This document shows, piece after piece, positions 23,972-35,200 of a stretch of DNA of 64,000 nt. Position numbers and translations under genes: made by a program. How positions within the stretch are numbered: position 1 is the first letter of the stretch; each line of letters begins with the position of its first letter. This stretch comes from Elysia crispata (taxonomy: Eukaryota > Mollusca > Gastropoda > Plakobranchidae). Below the pieces are notes generated by a model. It was not told where the DNA came from, made no database searches, and worked only from the letters and a program-made list of their open reading frames with translations. The DNA lies in the NCBI GenBank assembly GCA_033675545.1, contig JAWDGP010001468.1:361001-425000 (forward strand), written 5' to 3'.

Positions 23972-24130
23972 CCGCTTTGCAAATACACATTCTGTGGAAT
24001 CTGATTCATCTTCTAAGTCTGATTGGATCATCTTTGCAAAAAGCTTAACAACAACATTTAGGAGACCTTTTCTATCTTTATTTGAAACATTTGCGACCCG
24101 CAATGAATAATTCTTCAGTCTGATCTCGGG
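23972..24130 (-). pseudogene. Possible upstream coding piece of the unidentified remnant
   Basis: An open minus-strand stretch of about 53 codons includes VANVSNKDRKGLLNVVVKLF and then MIQSDLEDESDSTECVFAKR. It looks protein-like against AT-rich flanks, but its link to the 22.7-23.8 kb remnant is only proximity and orientation. The 170 bp between them is AT-rich and includes a GATCTA motif. Confidence 0.3.
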
Positions 24131-27100
24131 TTACGATCTTTAAAAAATAGTGTCTGTGACGACGTGAGGTTTTTCAATTTTTGTCTTTAAACATAGTTAG
24201 ACTATGTTTAGATCACAGTTGAAACTTAAAAAATCTGTAGATTCTCTATAGATTATCAAGTGTGATTTTTTTTATTTTTAATTAAGAAATCAAACCATTA
24301 AAAGTTTTCGCAATACTTCGACTTTTTTGCCAACACGGAAATTTCCTAAATAAGTAAAAACAATCATACGAGTATATTCATGCGCACAACTTAATGCTGT
24401 TATCAAAATAGTAAGGAATGACTTAACTAGAGTAAACTGTTAGAATAGAAAAAAATTATCTGTTTTGTTTAAAAGTAGTAATTTAGGACCAAATTGATGA
24501 CCAAACACAGATTCCTATGGTGATGATGAATTTTAGATTAAAAAATTGGATCTAAAAATGCCCCCTCGTCGATATGCAATATGTCCAGACAAACATACAT
24601 TTTTCTCATTTGCACAACTTTCTGTATAGTAATATTCATGCGCAATGATTCACATGGTGCAGAAGTAAAAATTTCTTTTCCAGTGGTGTATAGAATTCCA
24701 TGACTTTTATGATTTTTATCGTTATGCAGTGACCATAAAGTAACAGTTTTAAAAGCTAGGTTTTTAAGCCGATTTTGAATCAATGAATCAAAATAAAATA
24801 TTTTTGACACTTTTTCACATTTGATCTTTTATGATGTAAAATATTTGACAAGTACCAATTTTTCATTTATTTTGGGTCATATTTCGAAACAACAAATTGC
24901 AACAATTCTGCATTTTTCCCCGGCGGCTACACATATATTGAAATTATTTGAATGCCTTTATGGAATGACTCCCTTCTTATGGCTTTAATTTGTGTGTATT
25001 TTCTGGTGTGCTAAATTTTCAGGGTTTTTTTTTTCTTCTGTCAGTTCTGCTAAGTGGGTTCTGTAGAAAATGATAGTAATTGCTTTTTTTAGAATTTTAA
25101 ATCTGTTCATTTGTTTTGTCATAAAATTTTTCTTGCTTGGCAATATTCCTGAAATTAACATTTTGAGGTTAGTCAGGTTCTATTTCTTTTCTTTTTTACT
25201 CTTCCTGCTGATATTTTTTTAGGTTTGTGTTTGCCATGAAGGTCAGACATCAATGAATGCATTTTTGTTATCTTGAACTGTGTTTAGAGATGATAATCTC
25301 CTAGTTTTGTGCATTGATTTTGATGAGATTTTGTTGCAAAGTACAAGATGATTTTATAAAACAGAGGATGTCTTTCATTTCTCATGCTTGTATGTGAAAA
25401 CTTGAAAATTCTACCAGGGTAGGTCTATCTCAAAGTACAACATTTCTTCGTATCATCACACAGTATTTTTCATCTATATTTGTGGGAGCTATAGGTCTTT
25501 TCTTATTCTTTATACGAGGGTTGCTTCACTACATGAAAAGTAAGCTTAACTGATTACGGTTGGTTTTTGTTGAGGCTTATTAGTAAATGAATAAAGTGAA
25601 TCTGAATTTTGATTAACAAAAACAAAGATGCTTATTTCAGCGCTATTGCTTGTAGAGAGGGCATAGAAAGTAGTATGAATTTTATGATAGAATTAAGAGT
25701 GCTGCACGGAGATAAAATAGCACAGAAATATGCATGAATAGCAAATCAGACACGACATAGTAAGAGATTTAGAGCTGTAATAAGAACTAGTATTTTTTTC
25801 CCCTTGGCTTTTTGTATTACTTAGATCAAAATATGTCCTTAAAAAATTAAAGTGTACTCGACCATATTTACAAGGTGCCAATGCACGACTTTATTATAAT
25901 ACAATGTATTTGATTTGGCATCACCTGATTTATAGGAGTTTTTAAGTTTACATCCTGGATCAGATCAGGCAATGTTTCGGCATTCCAGGGTTAATATCTA
26001 TTTTTTGCAGACAGATTTTTTTTTCAATTTTCACTCTGTAACAAAATTACTTCAGCACCATGGAAAGCAATGAATACCATTACATATACATAGTCAATAA
26101 AAAATACCAAAAGTACATACTCTCAATAGAGCATGGGTTAGAGTCCACGCTGATATCAGCAGGGTCCTTCTCCAAGGGTTTGAGACCCACATCTTTGATA
26201 GATGAGTTGAGGGCCTCATCTTTTATTTCTGCCCTACTTGAAAGGTGCTTAATTTTTATATTCAGTAAGTCCTGAGATCACTATGTTGTGGACTTTCTAT
26301 ATCAAGCAACAAAAAAGCATATTCTAATAATGTTGTACAAAAATTATCCTCCATGATTTTTTTCTTGCTTTACTTTCATTTCATGAGTCATATCACGAAT
26401 ACAATGGTGTTATTGGTGCTAAACTGCTATATGAACTTGTTTTCCAATCTCTATGCATTGGCTAATATAAATTCCATAATGAGAGACAGTTACACACTAC
26501 CCTTCGCTTTATTTATTGGGCTAAAAGATTTTATTTCATTGTGAGCAAGCTCTTTAAAATACATTATACTAAATTGATTGGTTAAAAAAAAAAATTGTGT
26601 TTTTTAATTTGCTCTTTGTTTTTTATTCCTTTGCTGAAATTCTATAAGAACCTAGAAACCTTTAAAACTATTGTGTAGACTTTTTAGAAATGATAATCAT
26701 ATTTCATATTTGCTTTTGGATTTCAACCTTGTGATGAGGCCTTTAAAAAGATACATGTATTTGCCTCCTAAACTTAAAAGGCTTGGAAAAAGATCAACTT
26801 TTGATACAGTAATAAATAGTAAAATGCAGAATGTTAAAAAGAATGTACCAATATATAAATTATAAAATAAGAAATGTAAGCTGTAATAATTAATATCTCA
26901 TTAATTTTGTTTTATGACCTATCAATTCTAGGACAGACACTAGAGGCAAAGACTGGAGTGTTTCAGTTTATTTAATAGTTTCTCACATTCTTTTTTATCA
27001 TAGTCTCTTCACGCCACAAGCTTGATCACTGCACACCATGAATTTAACATTGGGATACTGGTTTACCTAAACTAAGTTCTCTCTAATGTGCCTGTGATTT

Positions 27101-29930
27101 GAATTGTAGTTTATAGGTCAGATCACCTGCAAAATTCAAAGAAAAGCTCTTGCCCTGGTCCAAAAGATAGCTGCTTATCAGTACTGAAATATTTGTATGA
27201 CCCCACCCTCAGGAAGCTTTTTATGCTGACATACCTGGGAGACTGCTCCTAATGTTCTGTTGTGCATTATCTAGTCAGGATTTAATTAAATATATTTTAT
27301 TAATTGACAAAGAAAAAGAGAAAAGAACTGGAAGAAGAGTTTTTGTTTCAAGAAATTTTGTAAAAATACCAGGATGATAATGGGAATTTTGGAAACATTT
27401 GTTTTATACCATACCTCTTCACCCTGCTCTATCTCATGACAAAATATTTTTTCTTTGGTTATTGCAAGAAATGTGCAGAGTTAGCCATGTGAGTTCTGCA
27501 TGGAGAATTGTTTCTTAATGTTTCTTAGTTTCTTGGAAAGTTGGTTGTGCTAATGAAAAAAATTTAGACCACAAAATGATGTCACATCCCTTTTTGCATT
27601 GTTAGAGGAATTTGTTGCTGAGTCAACCAAATGTGAATTGTGACCAATTGAAAAGTGATGGCTGCTCTAGGTCAGCTGATTTATATTTGAATAGCTTCTT
27701 TAAAAGAAAAAAAATACAGTTATTATAAGTTACACTTACTTTTGTATGAGTTGAGGTAAACTAAAATTGTTTGCAAAATTTATTTAATTCTTATGTGCTA
27801 AACGATTTAATGGTGATATCAGCAATAGCCGTATTTAAAGATCACATCAAGTGATACACTTATAAAGTTTGCTTTTCCTGAATCTTTTATTACCTTTTGT
27901 ATTTAAAAAGAAAGGAAAAGCTTGTTAGAATTCTTAATCATTTAAAATACTCAGTATAAATATTGTTTAATATCTCATAAATTCCTACCAATCATTTAAA
28001 GCTATCTGAAACACTTGTGCAATAAGTATGCTTGCAGTTTTGATTTAAAAAACCTAACAATTTATTGAGAAGGTTTTTGAGAGGTAAAACATTTTTGGTC
28101 TGCTTTATATGCTATGAAAGGTATAGCTTTTCACATGTACCAGAAATAGAGATATGTTATATGTTTCAAAGAAAGTTCAAATCAGTATGTACATAAGAGA
28201 ACTTTCATTACCATGCTATGCCAAAAAAATAGTTAAGGCTGGTCATCAGAATAATATATTTTAAGATGAATAAAATATAGTGACATATCAGTCTCCAGGT
28301 TAGTATTTTATGAAAGAAAAAGGCACAAAGGCATGGTTTTGTGTTTGAATTCTTGCTATGATGCCCTAGACAACCCTAAGATATTGTAATACAGGGGATT
28401 ACCTGCATATTGTATTTTCTGGTATTCATGATGTGTCATTTTAGAAAAATAAGAATATGACTTTCAAATTATTATTAATTTGATATGTCAAAGAAGTATA
28501 TTTTTATTGTATAAATTGTAAAGAATCTATGTTGATCTAGTCTTCTCAGTTTTGACTTGCCTTGCTATTGTTGACAACATAAATTAGGCCTTTATGATCC
28601 CCATCACAGCCTTTCTTTATGTTCTTCAAAGTGCAACTTCTTATTCCTAAGCATTTAAATAAAAATTTTCAGATGTAAATATTGGTCATTTTTAGAAACT
28701 CCTCATTTGGAGCTTTTTTGCACGTTTTGCATTATTGTTCAATTTTTGTATTTTGATTTAGCAATTGACAGATATATATCCACTTATTTTGAAGGATCAC
28801 GAAAATAGTAAAGCTAAAGTTAAGATTTGAAATAAGCTGGATTGGACTAAACAGGGATAAAGTATAAACTGAATCATAAAAAAAGATACAAAAATGTTTC
28901 AAAGTTTCTAAGCTTAGAACATGACCTTATGAATTAACTTTTCACAAAGTTAATGGAAAAAAATGTGAACAATTTAGGCAATCCATGGCCTGAACTTCTT
29001 ACCCACATTTCTAATCATAGATATAAAACTAGATTATCTTTAGTGACTAAGATCAAACAAAAATTTTCAATTTGACATGTTTTAGGGTTATACCTAGGTC
29101 TAAATCATTAAGGTATACCTAAGTGTAAATCAAGGTAAAACAGTATGCAGGATAATTGAAAAACCCAAGTTTTCTCAAAGGATTGAAGATGTCATGATCC
29201 TCTTCCTAAGCAGAGGTAAATGTAATGAATATTAAACAACAGAGTTCTTTCGACTCTTCTTGAATCAGCATTAAAGACATCAATTTGATCTGAATTTGAA
29301 TATTGTGTCATCAAAATTGTCTTTAAATCCAATTGATGCTCTTTCCAGATACAAAGTTTTATTCCTTTTTTCCCCCCAAGCCTTTGATTTTCGCAGGCCA
29401 TGCATATGTTATTGTTTGGTTCTGTGTATGACTGCAAGATTCTTTCTGTATGGACACAGTTAAATTTATGTTAATAATAGCAATGAGTAGAAAACTAGTT
29501 CAGACTGTATAAACTTATTGAAACAATGATCATACTTATGTTCAAAGAATGGGACGTTTAAATACTCGATATAACCAAGTTTTTTCTTCCCTGCTACAAA
29601 GGAAACCATCTTTCAACATATGACATGTTTCTGATTGTTTATATCATATCATTGTTATGATATATTAGGACGTGCCATTCCATAAAATGCTCTGAGATTC
29701 ATATGTTAATGAGTTGTGACTGACTTAAGGTTTTAGATAAATTATTGGAATACCATTTAGTTTTCTTTTACCTTTTGTATTTTATCTTGTCCTGAGTATC
29801 GTTTTATTTTTTTTTTACATTTCCCTCAAATGTTTATCAAACTCATTAAGACTGTATGGAAAAGTTTAAAACCCATTTTGTAAAGTTCCAAACAAAAAAA
29901 AAAAATTACTGAATTTATGAAGTATGTTAC
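24131..29930. other. Gene-free AT-rich interval
   Basis: No exon, RNA gene or coding-like texture was recognised on either strand. A weak SINE-like motif lies near 26.1 kb (next entry). The rest looks like ordinary intergenic DNA. Confidence 0.5.
26118..26190 (+). repeat. Weak tRNA-derived SINE-like motif
   Basis: TAGAGCATGG is weakly A-box-like, and GGTTTGAGACC about 45 bp downstream resembles the Pol III B box with one change. There is no foldable tRNA and no defined ends. A remnant SINE head is the best guess. Confidence 0.25.
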
Positions 29931-29937
29931 TAAAAAT

Positions 29938-30062
29938 GGGGTGCATATTATAACTCAGTAGAGCACTACTGAGTTCATTATGGAGGTCTCGGATTCAAAT
30001 TGTGGAGTGGGGTCAGCTTTCATCTAATCAGCCCTAAAGTAAGGCTTGACGAGTATGATTGT
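29938..30062 (+). repeat. tRNA-derived SINE-like relic next to a MITE
   Basis: TAACTCAGTAGAGCACT (A-box-like) is followed by TCTCGGATTCAAATT (B-box-like) and a short non-tRNA body ending near 30,060. The pogo/Tigger-type MITE starts only about 20 bp downstream. Confidence 0.4.
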
Positions 30063-30080
30063 ATAGATGCTATAGAAATA

Positions 30081-30692
30081 CAGTGCATCTCGGATTCAAA
30101 GAACACCTTGCATTCAACGAACAGAGTAAAATCCCAGGTTTTTTCCCTTCTTTGTCTCTCTTAAAATACCTTGCATCAAACGAACATCAGACCCGTCCTC
30201 AGTTTCAACCAACTACCAGTATTGGCAAATACACCATAGATTACTTTTCTGCTTGGAAACTATGGAGTTGAAATTCAATCAAAAGGTCTCCTGTTGGCTG
30301 TTAAGAAATGCTTAGTTGAAGTGTGTAGGTGTTGGGCATGCATTATGTCATAGTACATACTAAGGTTAGGGAAGAGCAAAGTAAGATATACAGGGAGAAG
30401 ATAATAAAAAGAGAGGGGGAAGTAGGCAGGCAGGGAGCGGCAGCAAATGCATGGGAAGATCATGATACAGTATCAAAGAACCTAAGTGGCGGTAACTTGG
30501 GCAATGGGGAAGGGTAAAGAGTGGCTTTTTGACCCATGGTTAGTTGATAAAAATAAGGGAAATCATTATGTGGTAATTTCTCTTTGGTTGGTTTCTTCCC
30601 TTGTGGTGCCTTATGTCATGGCTCCAACAAATCTTGCATTCTACGAACTGTTAAAAATGACAGAACTAGTTTGTTGAGTCCGTGGTGTACTG
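30081..30692. mobile_element. Non-autonomous pogo/Tigger-type MITE, 612 bp
   Basis: The left end, CAGTGCATCTCGGATTCAA, matches the reverse complement of the right end (CAGTACACCACGGACTCAA) at 15 of 19 positions. TA dinucleotides flank both ends (30,079-30,080 and 30,693-30,694). Short motifs such as TTGCATTCAACGAAC, TTGCATCAAACGAAC and TTGCATTCTACGAAC recur inside. CAGT ends with a TA duplication are typical of Tc1/mariner pogo-Tigger elements. No transposase frame is present. Confidence 0.75.
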
Positions 30693-32203
30693 TATTGCAC
30701 TTGGTTTTTGCCCCAGGGGTAGGAAGGGGCTACAAAAAAGCAGTTGCATTTTCCTTCTTTATGCTTCATGTGGCTCTGAAAGCTAATTGCCTAGAAAGGG
30801 TGAAGGATCAGTACCAACAAAATTTAATGCTTTAATTGGTTAAACATTTTGCCTGGATGAACCTGGCTTCATAGCCACAGTTAGATTTTTTTAGCCTTGG
30901 GAATACAATATATTGATATCACTTTTTTCCTTCAAGTTTATATTGTCATATACCTCAGCTTTAATTTATCTTTTCTTTAAAAGATACTGAAAATACAATC
31001 TGCTGCTTGTTTCATTAAAAAAAAAATCTAGTCACCTTTTTTGCACCTTTATTTGCAACAATCATTAATCCATGGTCACAAATCTCTGTAGCATTGTGAA
31101 AAAGTTGTAGGAACAAGAATGAGTGCTGGTCCAATCTTTAGCTTGCTCAATCTGGGCCTAGGGTCTAGGCACAAATCTCTTTAAGCTTAAATGGCACTGC
31201 AGCACAAAAGCCTGAGACACTTTGCCACAGTGATACTTGATATAGATCTGCTGGGAGGTGAGATGATGATGCTTTTGCCTCAGTGAGAGGAGGGAAGTGA
31301 TAGCATAGGTGCCTGGGTGTGTGTGTGTGTGTGCAGATGGGGTTGTAGTTAGTGTCTCTTGGGTGGCAGTGAGAGGGGAGAGTTAGTTGGCAGCTGGCAG
31401 CCACATTGGTTCACATCTGAGCTTTTTTTAATTTTCAGTACATGGGCTTGGCTAGTTTCTCATCATAGGCTTGTTAATAAAGCAGAGTTGACTTGAAAAA
31501 TAAGTTAACTTTACTTAAACATGTGATTAATGTGTCTGCATTATAATCCTACTACTTTTGACCAGTTCATAAGATATTTGTTTACCAGATAACAGAGGTT
31601 CTACGGTAGTTTATGCAGCATATTTTTATCCTCACAAATAACATGTTTGCCTATTATGTTATAAAAAGTTTTTTTCTTTCAAAATATTGATAGATATTTC
31701 ATGAACATTTTGTTGCTGGCATACATTTTATTGAAATTTATTAATGTTGCACAAAAAAATAAAATGTTGATAATGCAATAAACAATTTGAATTTAAGAGG
31801 TATTTTGTTCACTTATTCACTTTTTTTTTTAAATCATTGTTACTGTTGGTTGTTTTTTGTTTTTCCCTTAAATATTATGTCTAGACAGTGAGATAATTTA
31901 CAAATTAAAATTGAGTAAAAAAAAAAAGGAACTAAACTTTGACTTAACTATAAAATTTACAAAATTTTACTTAATATGATGAGTAAATGATAAATATGTA
32001 CTTAATTTCCCATCCTCATTAAATTCTGAAAGCCACTCATAATAAAGTCTGCAAAATCCACTTTCCAGCTTCTCAAACCAATTATAGAATCCAATTTGAA
32101 AAAAAAATATCAAAGGTAAAATCAAAGTGACCCTTGGCAAAGAGAAAAGATGTTAACTTTATTTCAAAGTCAGTACAAAAAAAAAGTTTTATGTATTCCA
32201 TAT
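30693..32203. other. Intergenic tail between the MITE and SETD9, with a (GT)n tract
   Basis: Apart from a short GT repeat (about 31,315-31,334) I see nothing recognisable. TTTATT at 32,158-32,163 is AATAAA on the minus strand, about 40 bp past the SETD9 stop, and could be that gene's polyadenylation signal. Confidence 0.4.
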
Positions 32204-35200
32204 TTACTTATCATGTGAGCTAACTAAAGTAAAATAAGATGAAAACAGCTCTTGGCTGCAATGTATCTTGTCCAATGATATCAATGCCACAATTTTCACT
32301 GGTCTGAAAAAAAAAGAGAGGCTATTACTAGTACTTATTATTAGTCTTATCTTTTAATATGTAATAAGATTTTAGTCATTTCTCCCTCAGAGTCTGAGGC
32401 TAAAACTAGCAAGTAATTAGGATGCCAAAATTTTACTATATTCAAAAGTTCATTTGACTGCCACCATCTTGAAAGAAGCTAAAAAATTATCGGCAGGTTA
32501 CAGAAAAAAAGAAAAACATACTCCTCAAATTTCTGCTATATTTCCTGACAATTAAAACAAAATGCCCTAATGAAAAAAAATTCTTTTTTACGTGTACGAA
32601 GATTTGGAGTAAAAGTGTGAACATTTTTTGAAGACAGTTAAAAAACAACAACCGAAAAATTGTTGGAAAATAATAAAAAAAAAAAAGTACCACAACCTGT
32701 GCATATTTTCAGGTACGTTCAAAATTGAGGAGTAAAAGTTGATAGGCAAGTATTGTCGCAAATGAGCAGGAAAATCTTCTGGCAAGGAGAATTCTTGGTA
32801 AGCTACATTAGCTGGATATTCTGAAAGATCAAAGAAAAACAAAATCAACTTAATTTGCTCCAAGTTGATATGAAAAGAAGGTGATCAGATTCAGATTCAG
32901 AACAAAATTCAACTGGTAACTCTTTGACAGATCAAAATAAAGCCATGCAGTTCCACATAGTGGCAAAAGAAAATTGAAAAAAAAAATTCTTATGTATATA
33001 AGCCACTTATCTGTTGAGATTGTGATTGGATTGCTGAAAAGAAGGAAATGTCTCAAATGAAAGATACAGTAGAATCACTTTAAACTGAAAGCCGCCAAAA
33101 CGAAAAATTCGATGAACTGAAAAAAAATCAATAAATTGTGCGAATTTCCTCTTTCCCTTTGTACCCTTTCCCGCGATAAACCGAAATGCTTAGAAACAGC
33201 ACTGCCTTTAAATCGAAATAACTTTTCTCTATTTTTTCTCTTTCTTCCCCCTCTCTTTATTAACCCAGAGGGAAAAAAATCAAAACACACCCAATGCTTA
33301 GTACATGTAATTGTATGAAGGGAAGAGCAGGCGTTTTCAACAATCTAATAGCTGATGGGAGGTGGGGAGGGGCACACCGATCAAGCCCAGCACTAGACCC
33401 GCACCCACACAGTCGATGAACCGGAATGAGGAGGGGTGGTGACAGTGGTAAGCGATGGTGATTGGACATTCACGCAAGGGATCGCCACTGCACCGTCTCA
33501 CTCGCGCAGTCAGTGGTTGTGCTTTTGCGCACGCGTGTGTGTGTGAATAGAGGTCTAGTGTTTTGTGAGATGGTAGAGATAGACACACAGAGCCTTCTTT
33601 CTTTGTCCGACGCACTGATACTGATAGTGATACTGCATTCTTGTAAGGCAGTTGTATGTTCTTCAACACAGGGGGGGGGACAGGCACCATGACACACACA
33701 CTGCCACAGTTCCCGACTACCAAGAAAATGAAACTTTGCAGTAATGAAGAGCTGGAAGAAACAGTGTTTCTCTGATTTCGACAAGCCCAGGCAATGAATG
33801 TTCCATTGTCAGGCCCAATTATTATTGGCAAGGCAACAGAAATAGCGGTTATTTCCCCTGAAAAATGACTGAAAACAAAACTAGCTTAAAACTAAAATGC
33901 TTTTAAACCGAAATGAATTCAAAGGGCCCCAAAATTTCGGTTTAAAGTGATTCTACTGTATTTTTCTTTTCATGACATCATTCAAGAGCAAAATTATCTT
34001 CATAAAAGAACCATCGATCTTGATATATTAAAAAGTCTGGACTTTGCAATATTTATTTCATGTGTGGGAATTTAAAATTGTATGTCTTTATGTTGTTTGT
34101 AAAGTCAAGTCCAAGCGAAATTTCCTGACATTGTACAAGAAAAATTTAGACTAATCCTACACGTCATGCTCACAACAAAAAATTGCCTACAACAACTCTC
34201 AACCCAACAATGCAGTTACAGATATGTGGAAAGTGTATTGTCTACAGTCACAGAAATTTTCAGTGTTATCCAGCAAACACCAAAATTTACCTTCATCCTT
34301 GAATCCTAAGAGAGGACAGTTTACGTTAGGGTATCTTTACTGACACATAAAAAAGTCTTTGCTTTCTTTGCAGTCCATGAGATTTGTGGCATTCTTTGTC
34401 AGAATTTCTGTTACCCTTGTTCGTTTTTTTTAATGGACTTCAAAGAAATTAAACGAAGCAGTATTGCCAGAAGCTAACGCAACAAACATCACACAAAAAT
34501 AGAATAGATAAACATCAGGCAACCTTTTTTAGCCATTTGATGAGAAGAGAAAAACTTGAACATCTTGTAACAACTGAGATGATTGAAGAAAAACGCTGCA
34601 GAGAAAAGATGTTGAATGGACTAACAAAGTGGCTAAACATAGGACAAGTGACAGATGCACTAAAAGTGATGAGGGATCGAGATGGGTGGAAAGTCATAGT
34701 CTTATGTGCCAATGAGCAGGGCACCTACTGATTGATAAAAAAGACTTACTCTTGTTTTGGTTATTTACATATTGTCCAACATTTAAAGGACACACTGGTA
34801 AGTCAGTCAGCCAGCTTTCATCACAAGCAGGTAAAGGCCAGAGACTGTCTCTCCTCATACAGGATCTGAGAATAAGAAAATAACAAAAAAAAAAGGAATA
34901 CTGAAAATAAAAAAAGGGATCAAAACAATGAAAAAAACAATGAAATGTTGCACCCACAACAGGAGAAATTTTAAAGTGCATTAAATCTCAGATCTTTGCA
35001 AACAGAAAGCTTAGCCAAGTCCTGACGCTTTATTTTTCCAGACGATGACTTCTGTTCATAGGAGCTGCTAAAAAAAAAAAGAAAGCAATGCTCTCCTTCA
35101 TATTTCAATTTTACTTCATTGATGAATCAATAAATATAATCTTTAGATTTTGGAAAAGCAGTTTACTCTCATTTGAGGAGCAGAAAGGCTACCTAGAGTA

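Noticed and set aside
33337-33831. A 164-codon minus-strand frame and shorter frames in the MITE core
   Set aside because: They are due to GC-rich, stop-poor sequence; no homology or splice structure was recognised and they lie wholly inside a MITE.
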